Of a DNA stretch of 64,000 bases, positions 35,774 to 43,895 are shown one piece after another. A program made the position numbers and the translations under genes. The notes beneath the pieces were generated by a model that was not told where the DNA came from, searched no databases, and saw only the letters and a list, made by a program, of their open reading frames with translations. The stretch is from positions 62,001 to 126,000 of the forward strand of contig NZ_JANZXA010000006.1 of NCBI RefSeq assembly GCF_025153475.1, written 5' to 3'. This DNA is from Novosphingobium mangrovisedimenti (GTDB taxonomy: Bacteria > Pseudomonadota > Alphaproteobacteria > Sphingomonadales > Sphingomonadaceae). The number at the start of each line of letters is the position of its first letter. Positions within the stretch are counted from its first letter, which is position 1.

Positions 35774-37000
35774 ATGTTCGACGACTTCTACGGGCTGCAG
35801 GCAAGGCCTTTCCAGCTGACGCCCGACCCGGCGTTCTATTTCGAGAGCCTGACGCACCGCAAGGCGCTGTCCTACCTGGGCTATGGTCTGGGGCAGGGCG
35901 AAGGTTTCGTGGTCATTACCGGCGAGGTCGGCTCGGGCAAGTCGACGCTGGTCGCGCACCTCATGGCGACCGTCGATCCCTCGCGCATGACCGCTGCCAA
36001 TGTCGTGACCAGCGCGCTCGACGGTGAGGAGATCGTCCATGTCGTGGCGCAGGCCTTCGGGCTGCCGGTGGAAGGGCATGACAAGGCTTCCGCTCTTGGC
36101 GCCATCGAAACCTTCCTGCACGAGGAAGCGCGTGCCGGGCGCCGTTGCCTGCTGATCGTCGACGAGGCCCAAAACCTCACCGTCAGCGCGCTCGAGGAAC
36201 TGCGCATGCTGTCGAATTTCCAGCTCGGCTCGCATCCGCTGCTGCAGACGCTGCTGCTCGGCCAGCCGGAGTTTCGCGATACGCTGATGGAAAGCGATCA
36301 GCTTGAACAGCTTCGCCAGCGCGTGATCGCTGCCCACCATCTGGGGCCGATGCAGCCCCAGGAAGTGCAGGCCTACATCGAGCACCGCATGAGCTGCGTG
36401 GGCTGGACAGGCAATCCGGGCTTCGATCCGGGCGTCTTTGCCGAGATCCACGAGGCGACTGGCGGTATCCCCCGCCGTATCAACCAGATCGTGAATCGCC
36501 TCCTGCTCCTCGGCGCGGTCGAGCAGCGCGTGCAGATCGACAGCGCAATGGTGCAGCAGGTGCTCGACGACATGGAAGCCGATGGTTCCCTGGCGCTTGC
36601 AAAGAACAAGGCGCCTGCGGTTTCGCAGACCGAGCCCGTCGCGGCGGAAGCCGTGGATGCGGGCGAAGTGTCGGCCGTGCAGCCGGTTCACGTCGATGCG
36701 ATCGACACTGCTGCGGCGGTCGCTCTGATCGAGGCGGCCTTGGCTGATCGCGACGCGCAGATCAGCGAACTGCAGCAGGCCGTGCTCGAACTCGCCAATG
36801 CCGCTGAAGCGCGCGAGGCCGCCGAAGGCAGGGGCAACGACGATCAGGTTGCGGCGTTGCAGGCCCAGCTCGCGGAAGCCAGCGCGCGGGCGGACAGGCT
36901 TGAAGCGCGTCTGGACGAACAGGAGCACATGCTGCGCCACACGCTGACGATGCTGATCGAATGGATCGAAGGCGGGGACGGGCGGCGCGAGGCTGCCTGA
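35774..37000 (+). CDS. XrtA-associated ATPase (ExeA-like AAA)
   Basis: A 408-residue ATPase (TIGR03015 type). The N-terminus MFDDFYGLQARPFQLTPDP is typical, with Walker A GEVGSGKST (K56) and Walker B LLIVDEAQNL (D130, E131). The last 130 residues form an Ala/Glu coiled coil. GGGAGG is 8 bases before the ATG. It resembles the ExeA/GspA secretion ATPase and probably powers or organises the export complex. Confidence 0.93.
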   Translation: MFDDFYGLQARPFQLTPDPAFYFESLTHRKALSYLGYGLGQGEGFVVITGEVGSGKSTLVAHLMATVDPSRMTAANVVTSALDGEEIVHVVAQAFGLPVEGHDKASALGAIETFLHEEARAGRRCLLIVDEAQNLTVSALEELRMLSNFQLGSHPLLQTLLLGQPEFRDTLMESDQLEQLRQRVIAAHHLGPMQPQEVQAYIEHRMSCVGWTGNPGFDPGVFAEIHEATGGIPRRINQIVNRLLLLGAVEQRVQIDSAMVQQVLDDMEADGSLALAKNKAPAVSQTEPVAAEAVDAGEVSAVQPVHVDAIDTAAAVALIEAALADRDAQISELQQAVLELANAAEAREAAEGRGNDDQVAALQAQLAEASARADRLEARLDEQEHMLRHTLTMLIEWIEGGDGRREAA

Positions 37001-37026
37001 AGCATTCCCGCCAGGAGGACGCGCTC

Positions 37027-37899
37027 ATGAATACCAGCGAGCCGATCAACGGGCTCTCGGTCGATGTCGAGGACTGGTTCCAGGTTGGCGCCTTCGAAAA
37101 GGTGATTGATCGGGATAGCTGGGATGGGCTGACCGACCGCGTCGAGCGCAATTGCGATGAAATCCTTCGCCTCTTCGCCGATTTCGGGGTGAAGGGCACA
37201 TTCTTCACGCTGGGATGGGTGGCCGAGCGGCACTCCCCGCTGATGCGGCGCATCGTGGATGAGGGGCACGAGATCGCTAGCCACGGCTGGGACCATGAGC
37301 GGGTGTTCCGCCTGGGCGCCAAGGCCTTTGCCGCGGATATCGATCGGGCCCGCAAGGCGATTGAGGATGCCTCGGGCTCTGCCGTCACCGGGTACCGCGC
37401 GCCCAGCTTTTCGATAGATGCGCGTACGCCCTGGGCGTACGAGGTGCTGGCCGAGCAGGGCTATGCCTATAGTTCGAGCGTCGCGCCGATCACCCACGAC
37501 CACTACGGCTGGCGCGAGGCGCCCCGCTTTGCCTTCCGGCCTCTGCCCGGCAGCGACCTGCTCGAAATCCCGGTTACGACCGCGACATTTGCAGGACGCC
37601 GGCTGGCGGCGGGAGGGGGCGGGTTCTTCCGCGTGCTGCCCTACGGTTTCTCGCATTGGGCGATCGGGCAGGTGAACCGGCAGGAACAGCGCCCCGCCGT
37701 GTTCTATTTTCATCCCTGGGAAATCGATCCCGAGCAGCCGCGCGTTGCCGATGCACCGATGCGCTCTCGCCTGCGGCATTACACCAATCTTGGTGCCATG
37801 GCCGGCAAGCTGCGCCGCTTGATCGGCGATTTTCGCTGGGGGCGCATGGACGAGCTGGCGGCGCGCGAGGCGGGCCATGCCATGAGGCTGGCGGCATGA
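37027..37899 (+). CDS. XrtA system polysaccharide deacetylase
   Basis: A 290-residue NodB-fold carbohydrate esterase (TIGR03006 type). The metal and base residues are visible in LSVDVEDWF (D13, D16) and HEIASHGWDHERVF, with TGYRAPSFS following. It has no signal peptide, so it acts in the cytoplasm or on lipid-linked precursors. Its stop overlaps the FemAB gene by ATGA. Confidence 0.93.
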   Translation: MNTSEPINGLSVDVEDWFQVGAFEKVIDRDSWDGLTDRVERNCDEILRLFADFGVKGTFFTLGWVAERHSPLMRRIVDEGHEIASHGWDHERVFRLGAKAFAADIDRARKAIEDASGSAVTGYRAPSFSIDARTPWAYEVLAEQGYAYSSSVAPITHDHYGWREAPRFAFRPLPGSDLLEIPVTTATFAGRRLAAGGGGFFRVLPYGFSHWAIGQVNRQEQRPAVFYFHPWEIDPEQPRVADAPMRSRLRHYTNLGAMAGKLRRLIGDFRWGRMDELAAREAGHAMRLAA

Positions 37900-38972
37900 A
37901 CGCACCTTTCGCTCCGACGCGCAGCAGCGTGCGCACGGTCGACCTTGCCGATCCCGGCGAAGTGGACCGCCTCGAAGGGTTCGTTGCGCGCCATCCCCAG
38001 GGCACGCCGTTCCATCGCCCGGCCTGGTTCGTTTCGGTCGCTCGCGCAACCCGTAACAAGGCCTACGCCCTGGTACAGGAACGTCACGGTGAAATCGTCG
38101 CGTTCCTGCCGGTCGATGCCATTCACTCGCCTGTGTTCGGACGGGTCCTTGCCTCCACCGGCTTTGCCGTCGGCGGCGGGCTGCTGACGTGCGAAGGGGC
38201 CGAGCCCGAGGCGATGTTCGCGGCTGTCGAGGAACTGGCGCGGCGCGTGTCCTGTCCGTCGATCGAACTGCGGGGCGGCCTGCTGCCCGACGAAGCGAAC
38301 GGCTGGGCGCTCAAGACCGAATCCCACTGCAATTTCGCCAAACCGCTGGCGGGGGACGACGATGCGCAGCTCGTCAGCATTCCGCGCAAGCAGCGGGCCG
38401 AAGTCCGCAAGTCGCTTGCCAACGATCTCACCGTGGAGGTGGGAACCGCCGAGAGCGACCGGGCGGCCCATTACGCGGTCTTCTGCGAAAGCTACCGCAA
38501 TCTGGGCACGCCGGTCTTCCCGCGCGCGCTGCTCGACAGCGTGATCGACGGTTTCGGTAAGGATGCTGACATCCTTACTGTCCGCCATCAGGGCAGGGCG
38601 GTCGCCAGCGTCATCAGCGTCTACCATGGCGGTGCGGTCATGCCCTACTGGGGCGGCGGCACATGGGACGCGCGGCGTCTGCGCGCCAATGATCGCATGT
38701 ATTACGAACTGATGCTCCATGCCCGCCGGCGGGGCTGCACCACATTCGACTTCGGCCGCTCCAAGACGGGCAGCGGTGCCTATCATTTCAAGCGCAACTG
38801 GGGCTTCGAACCCGAGCCTTTGACTTACGCGACGTGGACCCAGCCCGGTACCGCCGCGCGCGAGGCCGATCCGACGAGCGCGAAGCTTTCGCTGCAGATC
38901 GCGGTCTGGCAGCGCTTGCCTCTGTCTGTCGCCAATCGGCTGGGGCCCCTGATCGCACGCGGGATCGGCTGA
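37896..38972 (+). CDS. FemAB family XrtA/PEP-CTERM-associated protein
   Basis: A 358-residue FemAB/GNAT-fold protein (TIGR03019 type), with SIPRKQRAEVRKSL and FDFGRSKTGSGAYHFKRNWGF. Members resemble peptidoglycan aminoacyl transferases; here an aminoacyl or acyl transfer to the polysaccharide is likely. It is coupled on both sides, by ATGA upstream and TGATG downstream. It is the second such fold in the locus, after 26819-27865. Confidence 0.92.
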   Translation: MNAPFAPTRSSVRTVDLADPGEVDRLEGFVARHPQGTPFHRPAWFVSVARATRNKAYALVQERHGEIVAFLPVDAIHSPVFGRVLASTGFAVGGGLLTCEGAEPEAMFAAVEELARRVSCPSIELRGGLLPDEANGWALKTESHCNFAKPLAGDDDAQLVSIPRKQRAEVRKSLANDLTVEVGTAESDRAAHYAVFCESYRNLGTPVFPRALLDSVIDGFGKDADILTVRHQGRAVASVISVYHGGAVMPYWGGGTWDARRLRANDRMYYELMLHARRRGCTTFDFGRSKTGSGAYHFKRNWGFEPEPLTYATWTQPGTAAREADPTSAKLSLQIAVWQRLPLSVANRLGPLIARGIG

Positions 38973-40207
38973 TGGGGGAGATCCTGTTCATTGCGCACCG
39001 CATCCCGTTTCCGCCGGATCGCGGGGACAAGATCCGCTCGCACCATGTGCTCAGGGCCTTGGCGCGCCTCGCGCCGGTTCATGTGGCGACATTCGCGGAC
39101 GACGAGCAGGATCACCGTTTCGAGGCCGATCTGGCCGCACTCGCCGAAAGCTATTGCCTCGTCCATCGCAGCAAGGCGCTGCCGGTTGCGGGCATGGAGG
39201 CGCTCGCAACCGGGAAGCCGCTGAGCCTTGCGGCCTTTCACGACAGAAGGCTGGAACGCTATGTTCGCGATGTGATTGCGCGCCGCCCGATCGACGTCAT
39301 CTACATCTTCTCCGGCCAGATGGCGCAATATGTCCCCACCGGATTTCGCGGCCGCGTCGTTGCCGATCTCGTCGATGTCGATTCCGCCAAGTTCGAGGCC
39401 TACGCGCAAAAGAGCAGCGGCCTGCGCGCGTGGATGGAGCGGCGCGAAGGCAGGCTGCTGTGCGCGGAGGAGGCGCGGATTGCCCGGACTTGCAACGTTA
39501 CCTTGCTGATCAGCAAGGCGGAGGCAGGCTTGTTGCAGTCGCGCCTGGAAGATCGCAATGGAGCGTCGGTCCGGGTCTGTTCGATGGGCAACGGCATGGA
39601 CAGCGATCATTTCGATCCGGCGTATGTGAAGTCCGAACCGCGCATGCTCGCAAAGGGAAGCCCCCGGCTGATCTTCACCGGGCAGATGGACTATGCGCCC
39701 AATATCGAGGCGGCCCTGCGTGCGGTCGACCGGATCATGCCGAGAGTGCGTGCGGCCTGCCCGAATGCCAGTTTGCATATCGTCGGCCGCAATCCGTCGG
39801 CCGCGCTCAAGGCGCGGGGTGGTCGTGATGGTGTCGAGGTCTGGGGAAGGGTGGAGGACATCCGCCCCTGGCTTGCTGCCGCCGACATGGCGCTCGTGCC
39901 GCTGGAGATCGCGCGCGGCGTGCAGAACAAGGTGCTGGAGGCGATGGCCATGAAGCTGCCTGTCGTCTTGTCGCCCGAAGCCGCGACGGGGATCGATGCC
40001 TGCGACGGTCGGGACTTCCTGGTCGCGGCCACGGATGCACAGCTTGCCGACGCGATTGTCGCGTTGGCGAGCGATCCGGCGCGCGCAAGCGACATGGGCA
40101 CGGCGGCACGCGAATGGATCGTTGCCAGTGCCAGCTGGGAGGCCGCTGTGGCGCAGCTTCCTGCCTATCTCGGCCTGGAAAAGGGGAGCGTGAGCGATGC
40201 CGCTTGA
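38972..40207 (+). CDS. XrtA/PEP-CTERM system glycosyltransferase (TIGR03087 family)
   Basis: A 411-residue GT-B (GT4-like) glycosyltransferase: an N-terminal IAHRIPFPPDRGDKIRSHH loop, a C-terminal domain with LIFTGQMDYAPNIEA and a donor-site stretch VPLEIARGVQNKVLEAMAMK. It adds a sugar to the growing repeat unit. The start shares a base with the preceding stop, and its end overlaps the exosortase by 11 bases. Confidence 0.93.
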   Translation: MGEILFIAHRIPFPPDRGDKIRSHHVLRALARLAPVHVATFADDEQDHRFEADLAALAESYCLVHRSKALPVAGMEALATGKPLSLAAFHDRRLERYVRDVIARRPIDVIYIFSGQMAQYVPTGFRGRVVADLVDVDSAKFEAYAQKSSGLRAWMERREGRLLCAEEARIARTCNVTLLISKAEAGLLQSRLEDRNGASVRVCSMGNGMDSDHFDPAYVKSEPRMLAKGSPRLIFTGQMDYAPNIEAALRAVDRIMPRVRAACPNASLHIVGRNPSAALKARGGRDGVEVWGRVEDIRPWLAAADMALVPLEIARGVQNKVLEAMAMKLPVVLSPEAATGIDACDGRDFLVAATDAQLADAIVALASDPARASDMGTAAREWIVASASWEAAVAQLPAYLGLEKGSVSDAA

Positions 40208-41759
40208 GATGCGCGCCATGGCATCCTCGCTCGTCGCAGCCGGCCGCGCGCTTTCTCCGGCGTGGCAGGCCGCACTCGTCCGGCTCGGCGCGGTCTGGGC
40301 CGTGCTGCTGGCGATATTTGCGTCCGACTGGGCCGCCATGGCGCGCCAGTGGTGGGACATCTCGACCTACAACCACATCGTCCTGATCCCCGCGATCCTC
40401 GCCTGGCTGGTGTGGCAGCGCTGGCCCGAACTGCAGAAACTGGAGCCCAAGGCCTGGTGGCCGGGGCTCGCGCTGTTTGCAGGCGCGGCGTTTCTGTGGC
40501 TGCTCGGGGCGATCTCGGGCCTCGATCTCGCGCGGCAGGCCGGCGTGGTCGCGATGCTCGGCGCGGCCGTGCCGCTGCTGCTGGGCGTGAGGGTCGCCGC
40601 TGGCCTGGTTTTCCCGCTCGCCTACCTTGTTTTCCTGGTTCCTGTCGGCGAGGAACTGATCAATGTGCTGCAGATGATCACTGCGGAGATCACCATTGCC
40701 CTGACACACCTGAGCGGCATTCCCGCCGTCATCGATGGCGTGTTCATCGATACCCCGGCGGGCCTGTTCGAAGTCGCCGAGGCCTGTTCGGGGGTGAAGT
40801 TCCTGATCGCCATGGTCGCCTTCGGCGTTCTCGCGGCCAATGTGTGCTTCGTCAGCTGGCGCCGCCGCGCCGCGATGCTGGTCGCCTGCGTCATCGTGCC
40901 CATCGTCGCCAACGGCATCCGGGCCTGGGGTACGATCTATGCAGCCCAGATCTTCGGTGTGGAAGTTGCCGCCGGTTTCGATCACATCGTCTACGGATGG
41001 TTCTTCTTTGCGATCGTGCTGGCGCTGGTGATCGTTGGCGCCTGGCGTTTCTTCGACCGGCCTACGAATGTTCCGATGATCGACGTGGAGGCGATCCGGA
41101 CATCGCCCTGGCTGGGCCGTCTGGAGGCGAAATCTGTGTCTGCGGGCAAGGCGCTGGTGGCGCTCGCTGTGGTGCTGATCGCGACGCGCAGCTGGGCCTT
41201 CGCGGCCGAAACGCTGGAGGCACCGATGCCTTCGCATATCGACCTGCCCCAGGTTCCCGGCTGGACGCGGGTCGACTATTCCCCGCGCATATGGTGGGAG
41301 CCGCGTGCCGAAGGCGCCGAGCATCGCCTGCTGGGGCGCTATCAGGATGAAGCGGGGCGGCAGGTCGATGTCTTCATTGCGCTCTATTCGCGGCAGGGCG
41401 AGGGCCATGAGGCTGGCGGCTTCGGCCAGGGGGCGCTCATGCCCGAAAGTCCCTGGTCATGGCAGTCGCCGGGACCGGCCTTCGGAGCGGGCAAGAGCGA
41501 CCGCCTGCTCGGCAACGGAACGGTCGAGCGCGTGGCCGTGACCTGGTACCGCAACGGCGACCTGCTTTCGGGCAGCAACGCCAGGCTGAAGCTCGCCGTC
41601 ATCGCCGACCACCTGCTGTTCCGGGCACGTCCGACCGCCACCCTGATCCTGTCGGCCGAGGACATGCCGCAGGGGACGGCCGGGCAGGCGATTGCACGTT
41701 TTCGCGCGTCCACAGGGCCGTTGGGGCCGTGGATGGACCGCATGACCGGCGTCAGGTAG
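40197..41759 (+). CDS. xrtA: Exosortase A fused to EpsI domain
   Basis: A 520-residue fusion. Residues 1-290 are a polytopic exosortase with the catalytic triad visible: C197 in EACSGVKF, R242 in NGIRAWGT and H263 in FDHIVYGWFFF. After one more helix, residues about 335-520 form an EpsI-type periplasmic domain. Exosortase cleaves PEP-CTERM tails and is thought to attach the proteins to the EPS. No PEP-CTERM substrate gene lies in this window. Confidence 0.94.
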   Translation: MPLEMRAMASSLVAAGRALSPAWQAALVRLGAVWAVLLAIFASDWAAMARQWWDISTYNHIVLIPAILAWLVWQRWPELQKLEPKAWWPGLALFAGAAFLWLLGAISGLDLARQAGVVAMLGAAVPLLLGVRVAAGLVFPLAYLVFLVPVGEELINVLQMITAEITIALTHLSGIPAVIDGVFIDTPAGLFEVAEACSGVKFLIAMVAFGVLAANVCFVSWRRRAAMLVACVIVPIVANGIRAWGTIYAAQIFGVEVAAGFDHIVYGWFFFAIVLALVIVGAWRFFDRPTNVPMIDVEAIRTSPWLGRLEAKSVSAGKALVALAVVLIATRSWAFAAETLEAPMPSHIDLPQVPGWTRVDYSPRIWWEPRAEGAEHRLLGRYQDEAGRQVDVFIALYSRQGEGHEAGGFGQGALMPESPWSWQSPGPAFGAGKSDRLLGNGTVERVAVTWYRNGDLLSGSNARLKLAVIADHLLFRARPTATLILSAEDMPQGTAGQAIARFRASTGPLGPWMDRMTGVR

Positions 41760-41771
41760 AGACCTTCCAGC

Positions 41772-43667
41772 ATGTGCGGCATTGCCGGTATCTTCCACCT
41801 CGAAACGCCCAAGCCTGTCGATCCCGCAAGGGTCCAGGCGATGTGCGACGCGATCGCGCACCGCGGCCCTGACGGGCAGGGCGTGTGGACCGCGCCGGGC
41901 GTGGCATTGGGACATCGACGTCTTTCGATCATCGACCTTGCCGGCTCTCCGCAGCCGATGGCTTCGCCGGATGGCCGGGCGATGCTGGTGTTCAATGGCG
42001 AGATCTACAACTATCGCGAACTGCGTCAGGAGCTGAAGGACGCCGGCGCCAGTTTCCGCACCGATGGCGACAGCGAGGTCATCCTTGCCGCCTGGCAGCG
42101 CTGGGGTCCGGACTGCGTCACCCGCCTGCATGGCATGTTCGCCTTTGCCATCTACGACCTGGATGCGCGTACGCTCTTCCTCGCGCGCGACAGGCTGGGC
42201 GTGAAGCCGCTCCATATCGCAGCGCTCAGCGACGGCAGCGTCGCCTTCGGTTCCGAACTCAAGGCTCTGCTCGCGCACCCGCTGCTGCGGCGCGAGGTCG
42301 ATCCCCTCGCGGTGGAGGACTACCTCGCGTGGGGCTATGTCCCCGACAACCGTTCGATCCTGAAGGGCGTCGCGAAGCTTCCGGCCGGGCATTCGCTGTT
42401 GCTGCGCCACGGCGCACCGCTTCCCCGACCCAGCCAGTGGTGGGACGTGTCCTTCGCCGACCGCCGCAAGGGCAAGCCGGCCGATCTCGAGGCGGAACTG
42501 CTGCACCTTCTGCGCCAAGCGGTATCCTCCCGGATGGTGGCGGACGTGCCGCTCGGTGCTTTCCTCTCCGGCGGGGTCGACAGTTCCAGTGTGGTGGCGC
42601 TCATGGCAGAGGCGAGCAGGCAGCCTGTCCGGACCTGTTCGATCGGTTTCGACGTCGCCGCGCTCGATGAAAGCGCTTATGCCACGAAAGTCGCGCAGCG
42701 TTATCATACCGATCACGCATCGCGGCTGGTTTCTCCCGATGACTTCGACGCCATCGGCCTGCTGGCGGGGATGTTCGACGAGCCCTTTGCCGACGCTTCC
42801 GCCTTGCCGACCTGGCGCGTATGCCAGCTGGCGCGGGAGTCGGTGACAGTCGCGCTCTCCGGAGACGGCGCAGACGAAGCGCTGGCGGGGTATCGTCGTC
42901 ACTTGTTCCAGCACGGTGAGGATCGCATCCGAAAATTCCTGCCGCAGGGGCTGCGCGGGCCAGTGTTCGGCACGCTCGGCGCGATCTATCCCAAGGCAGA
43001 CTGGGCACCGCGGTCGTTGCGGGCCAAGACCACGCTCCTCTCACTGGCCGGTGACAGCGCGCAAGGCTATGCCCGGGCATTGGCCTACGCCTCCCCCGAA
43101 TCGCGCGAAAGCCTGTACTCCGATGGTTTCAGGCGGCTGCGCGGCGATTATCGGGCAGAGCACCCCCTGCTTGACGTGATGCGCTCCGCACCGGCGCGAT
43201 CCGGGCTGGATCGCGCGCAATATGCCGATCTCAAGGTCTGGCTGCCAGGGGACATCCTTACCAAGGTCGACCGCACCAGCATGGCCGTCAGTCTGGAAGC
43301 GCGCGAGCCCCTGCTCGATCACCGCCTGATCGAGTTCTGTGCGAGCCTGCCCGAATCGATGCGGGTGCACGGCGGGCAGGGCAAGTGGCTCCTGAAGCAC
43401 ACGATGCGCCGGTTTCTGCCGGATGACATCCTCTATCGCCCCAAACAGGGCTTCGTCACGCCCATCGCCCAATGGTTTCGCGGTCCTCTGGCCCAGACCG
43501 CGCGAGACATCTGTGGAAGCGCGACGCTGGCGCAGACTGGCTGGTTCGACGCCCAGCATCTGAACGGGCTCGTCGATGCGCACCTGTCGGGCAGATCCGA
43601 CAATTCGCGGACGCTGTGGCAGCTCCTCATGCTGGACAAGTCGTTTACCGAACTTGGAATTGGCTGA
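41772..43667 (+). CDS. XrtA/PEP-CTERM system amidotransferase (asparagine synthase-like)
   Basis: A 631-residue class II glutamine amidotransferase (TIGR03108 type). The nucleophile is Cys2 (MCGIAGIF) and a glutaminase domain spans about 1-200. The ATP-pyrophosphatase (Asn synthase) domain has the P-loop FLSGGVDSSS, then ALSGDGADEALAGY and LDHRLIEFC. It probably amidates a carboxylate in the polysaccharide or its precursor. Last gene of the rightward EPS block. Confidence 0.94.
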   Translation: MCGIAGIFHLETPKPVDPARVQAMCDAIAHRGPDGQGVWTAPGVALGHRRLSIIDLAGSPQPMASPDGRAMLVFNGEIYNYRELRQELKDAGASFRTDGDSEVILAAWQRWGPDCVTRLHGMFAFAIYDLDARTLFLARDRLGVKPLHIAALSDGSVAFGSELKALLAHPLLRREVDPLAVEDYLAWGYVPDNRSILKGVAKLPAGHSLLLRHGAPLPRPSQWWDVSFADRRKGKPADLEAELLHLLRQAVSSRMVADVPLGAFLSGGVDSSSVVALMAEASRQPVRTCSIGFDVAALDESAYATKVAQRYHTDHASRLVSPDDFDAIGLLAGMFDEPFADASALPTWRVCQLARESVTVALSGDGADEALAGYRRHLFQHGEDRIRKFLPQGLRGPVFGTLGAIYPKADWAPRSLRAKTTLLSLAGDSAQGYARALAYASPESRESLYSDGFRRLRGDYRAEHPLLDVMRSAPARSGLDRAQYADLKVWLPGDILTKVDRTSMAVSLEAREPLLDHRLIEFCASLPESMRVHGGQGKWLLKHTMRRFLPDDILYRPKQGFVTPIAQWFRGPLAQTARDICGSATLAQTGWFDAQHLNGLVDAHLSGRSDNSRTLWQLLMLDKSFTELGIG

Positions 43668-43895
43668 CCCTCGGGATTTCCCGGCCGGAGGCGGTATCCC
43701 GATATTGCTACTGTCCCGTCAAATTAACTACACTGATTCTTAGGATCTTTGCCGTAGGTCGGAAGTCCGAGCGTCAGTACGGGACGTGTATGCACGAGTT
43801 TGGTCGCCATTTTCGATATCAGAAGCGGGCTTTGTCCGTGGCGATGGCGTGCATCCGCTCGAGACTGTCCGTTGGCCTGGAAGGTCCGCCTCACC
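43668..43895. other. Spacer before CHASE2-EAL gene
   Basis: 228 bases between the amidotransferase and the EAL protein. CGGGAT...ATCCCG arms flank a GC-rich loop just after the stop, followed by an AT-rich patch (about 43720-43745) that may hold the EAL gene promoter. An in-frame ATG at 43800 extends the EAL frame into this spacer, but the residues before 43896 do not look like protein. Confidence 0.35.

Noticed and set aside
34071-35804. Minus-strand frame over the outer-membrane protein
   Set aside because: A shadow of the beta-barrel gene; no recognisable domain and no ribosome site.
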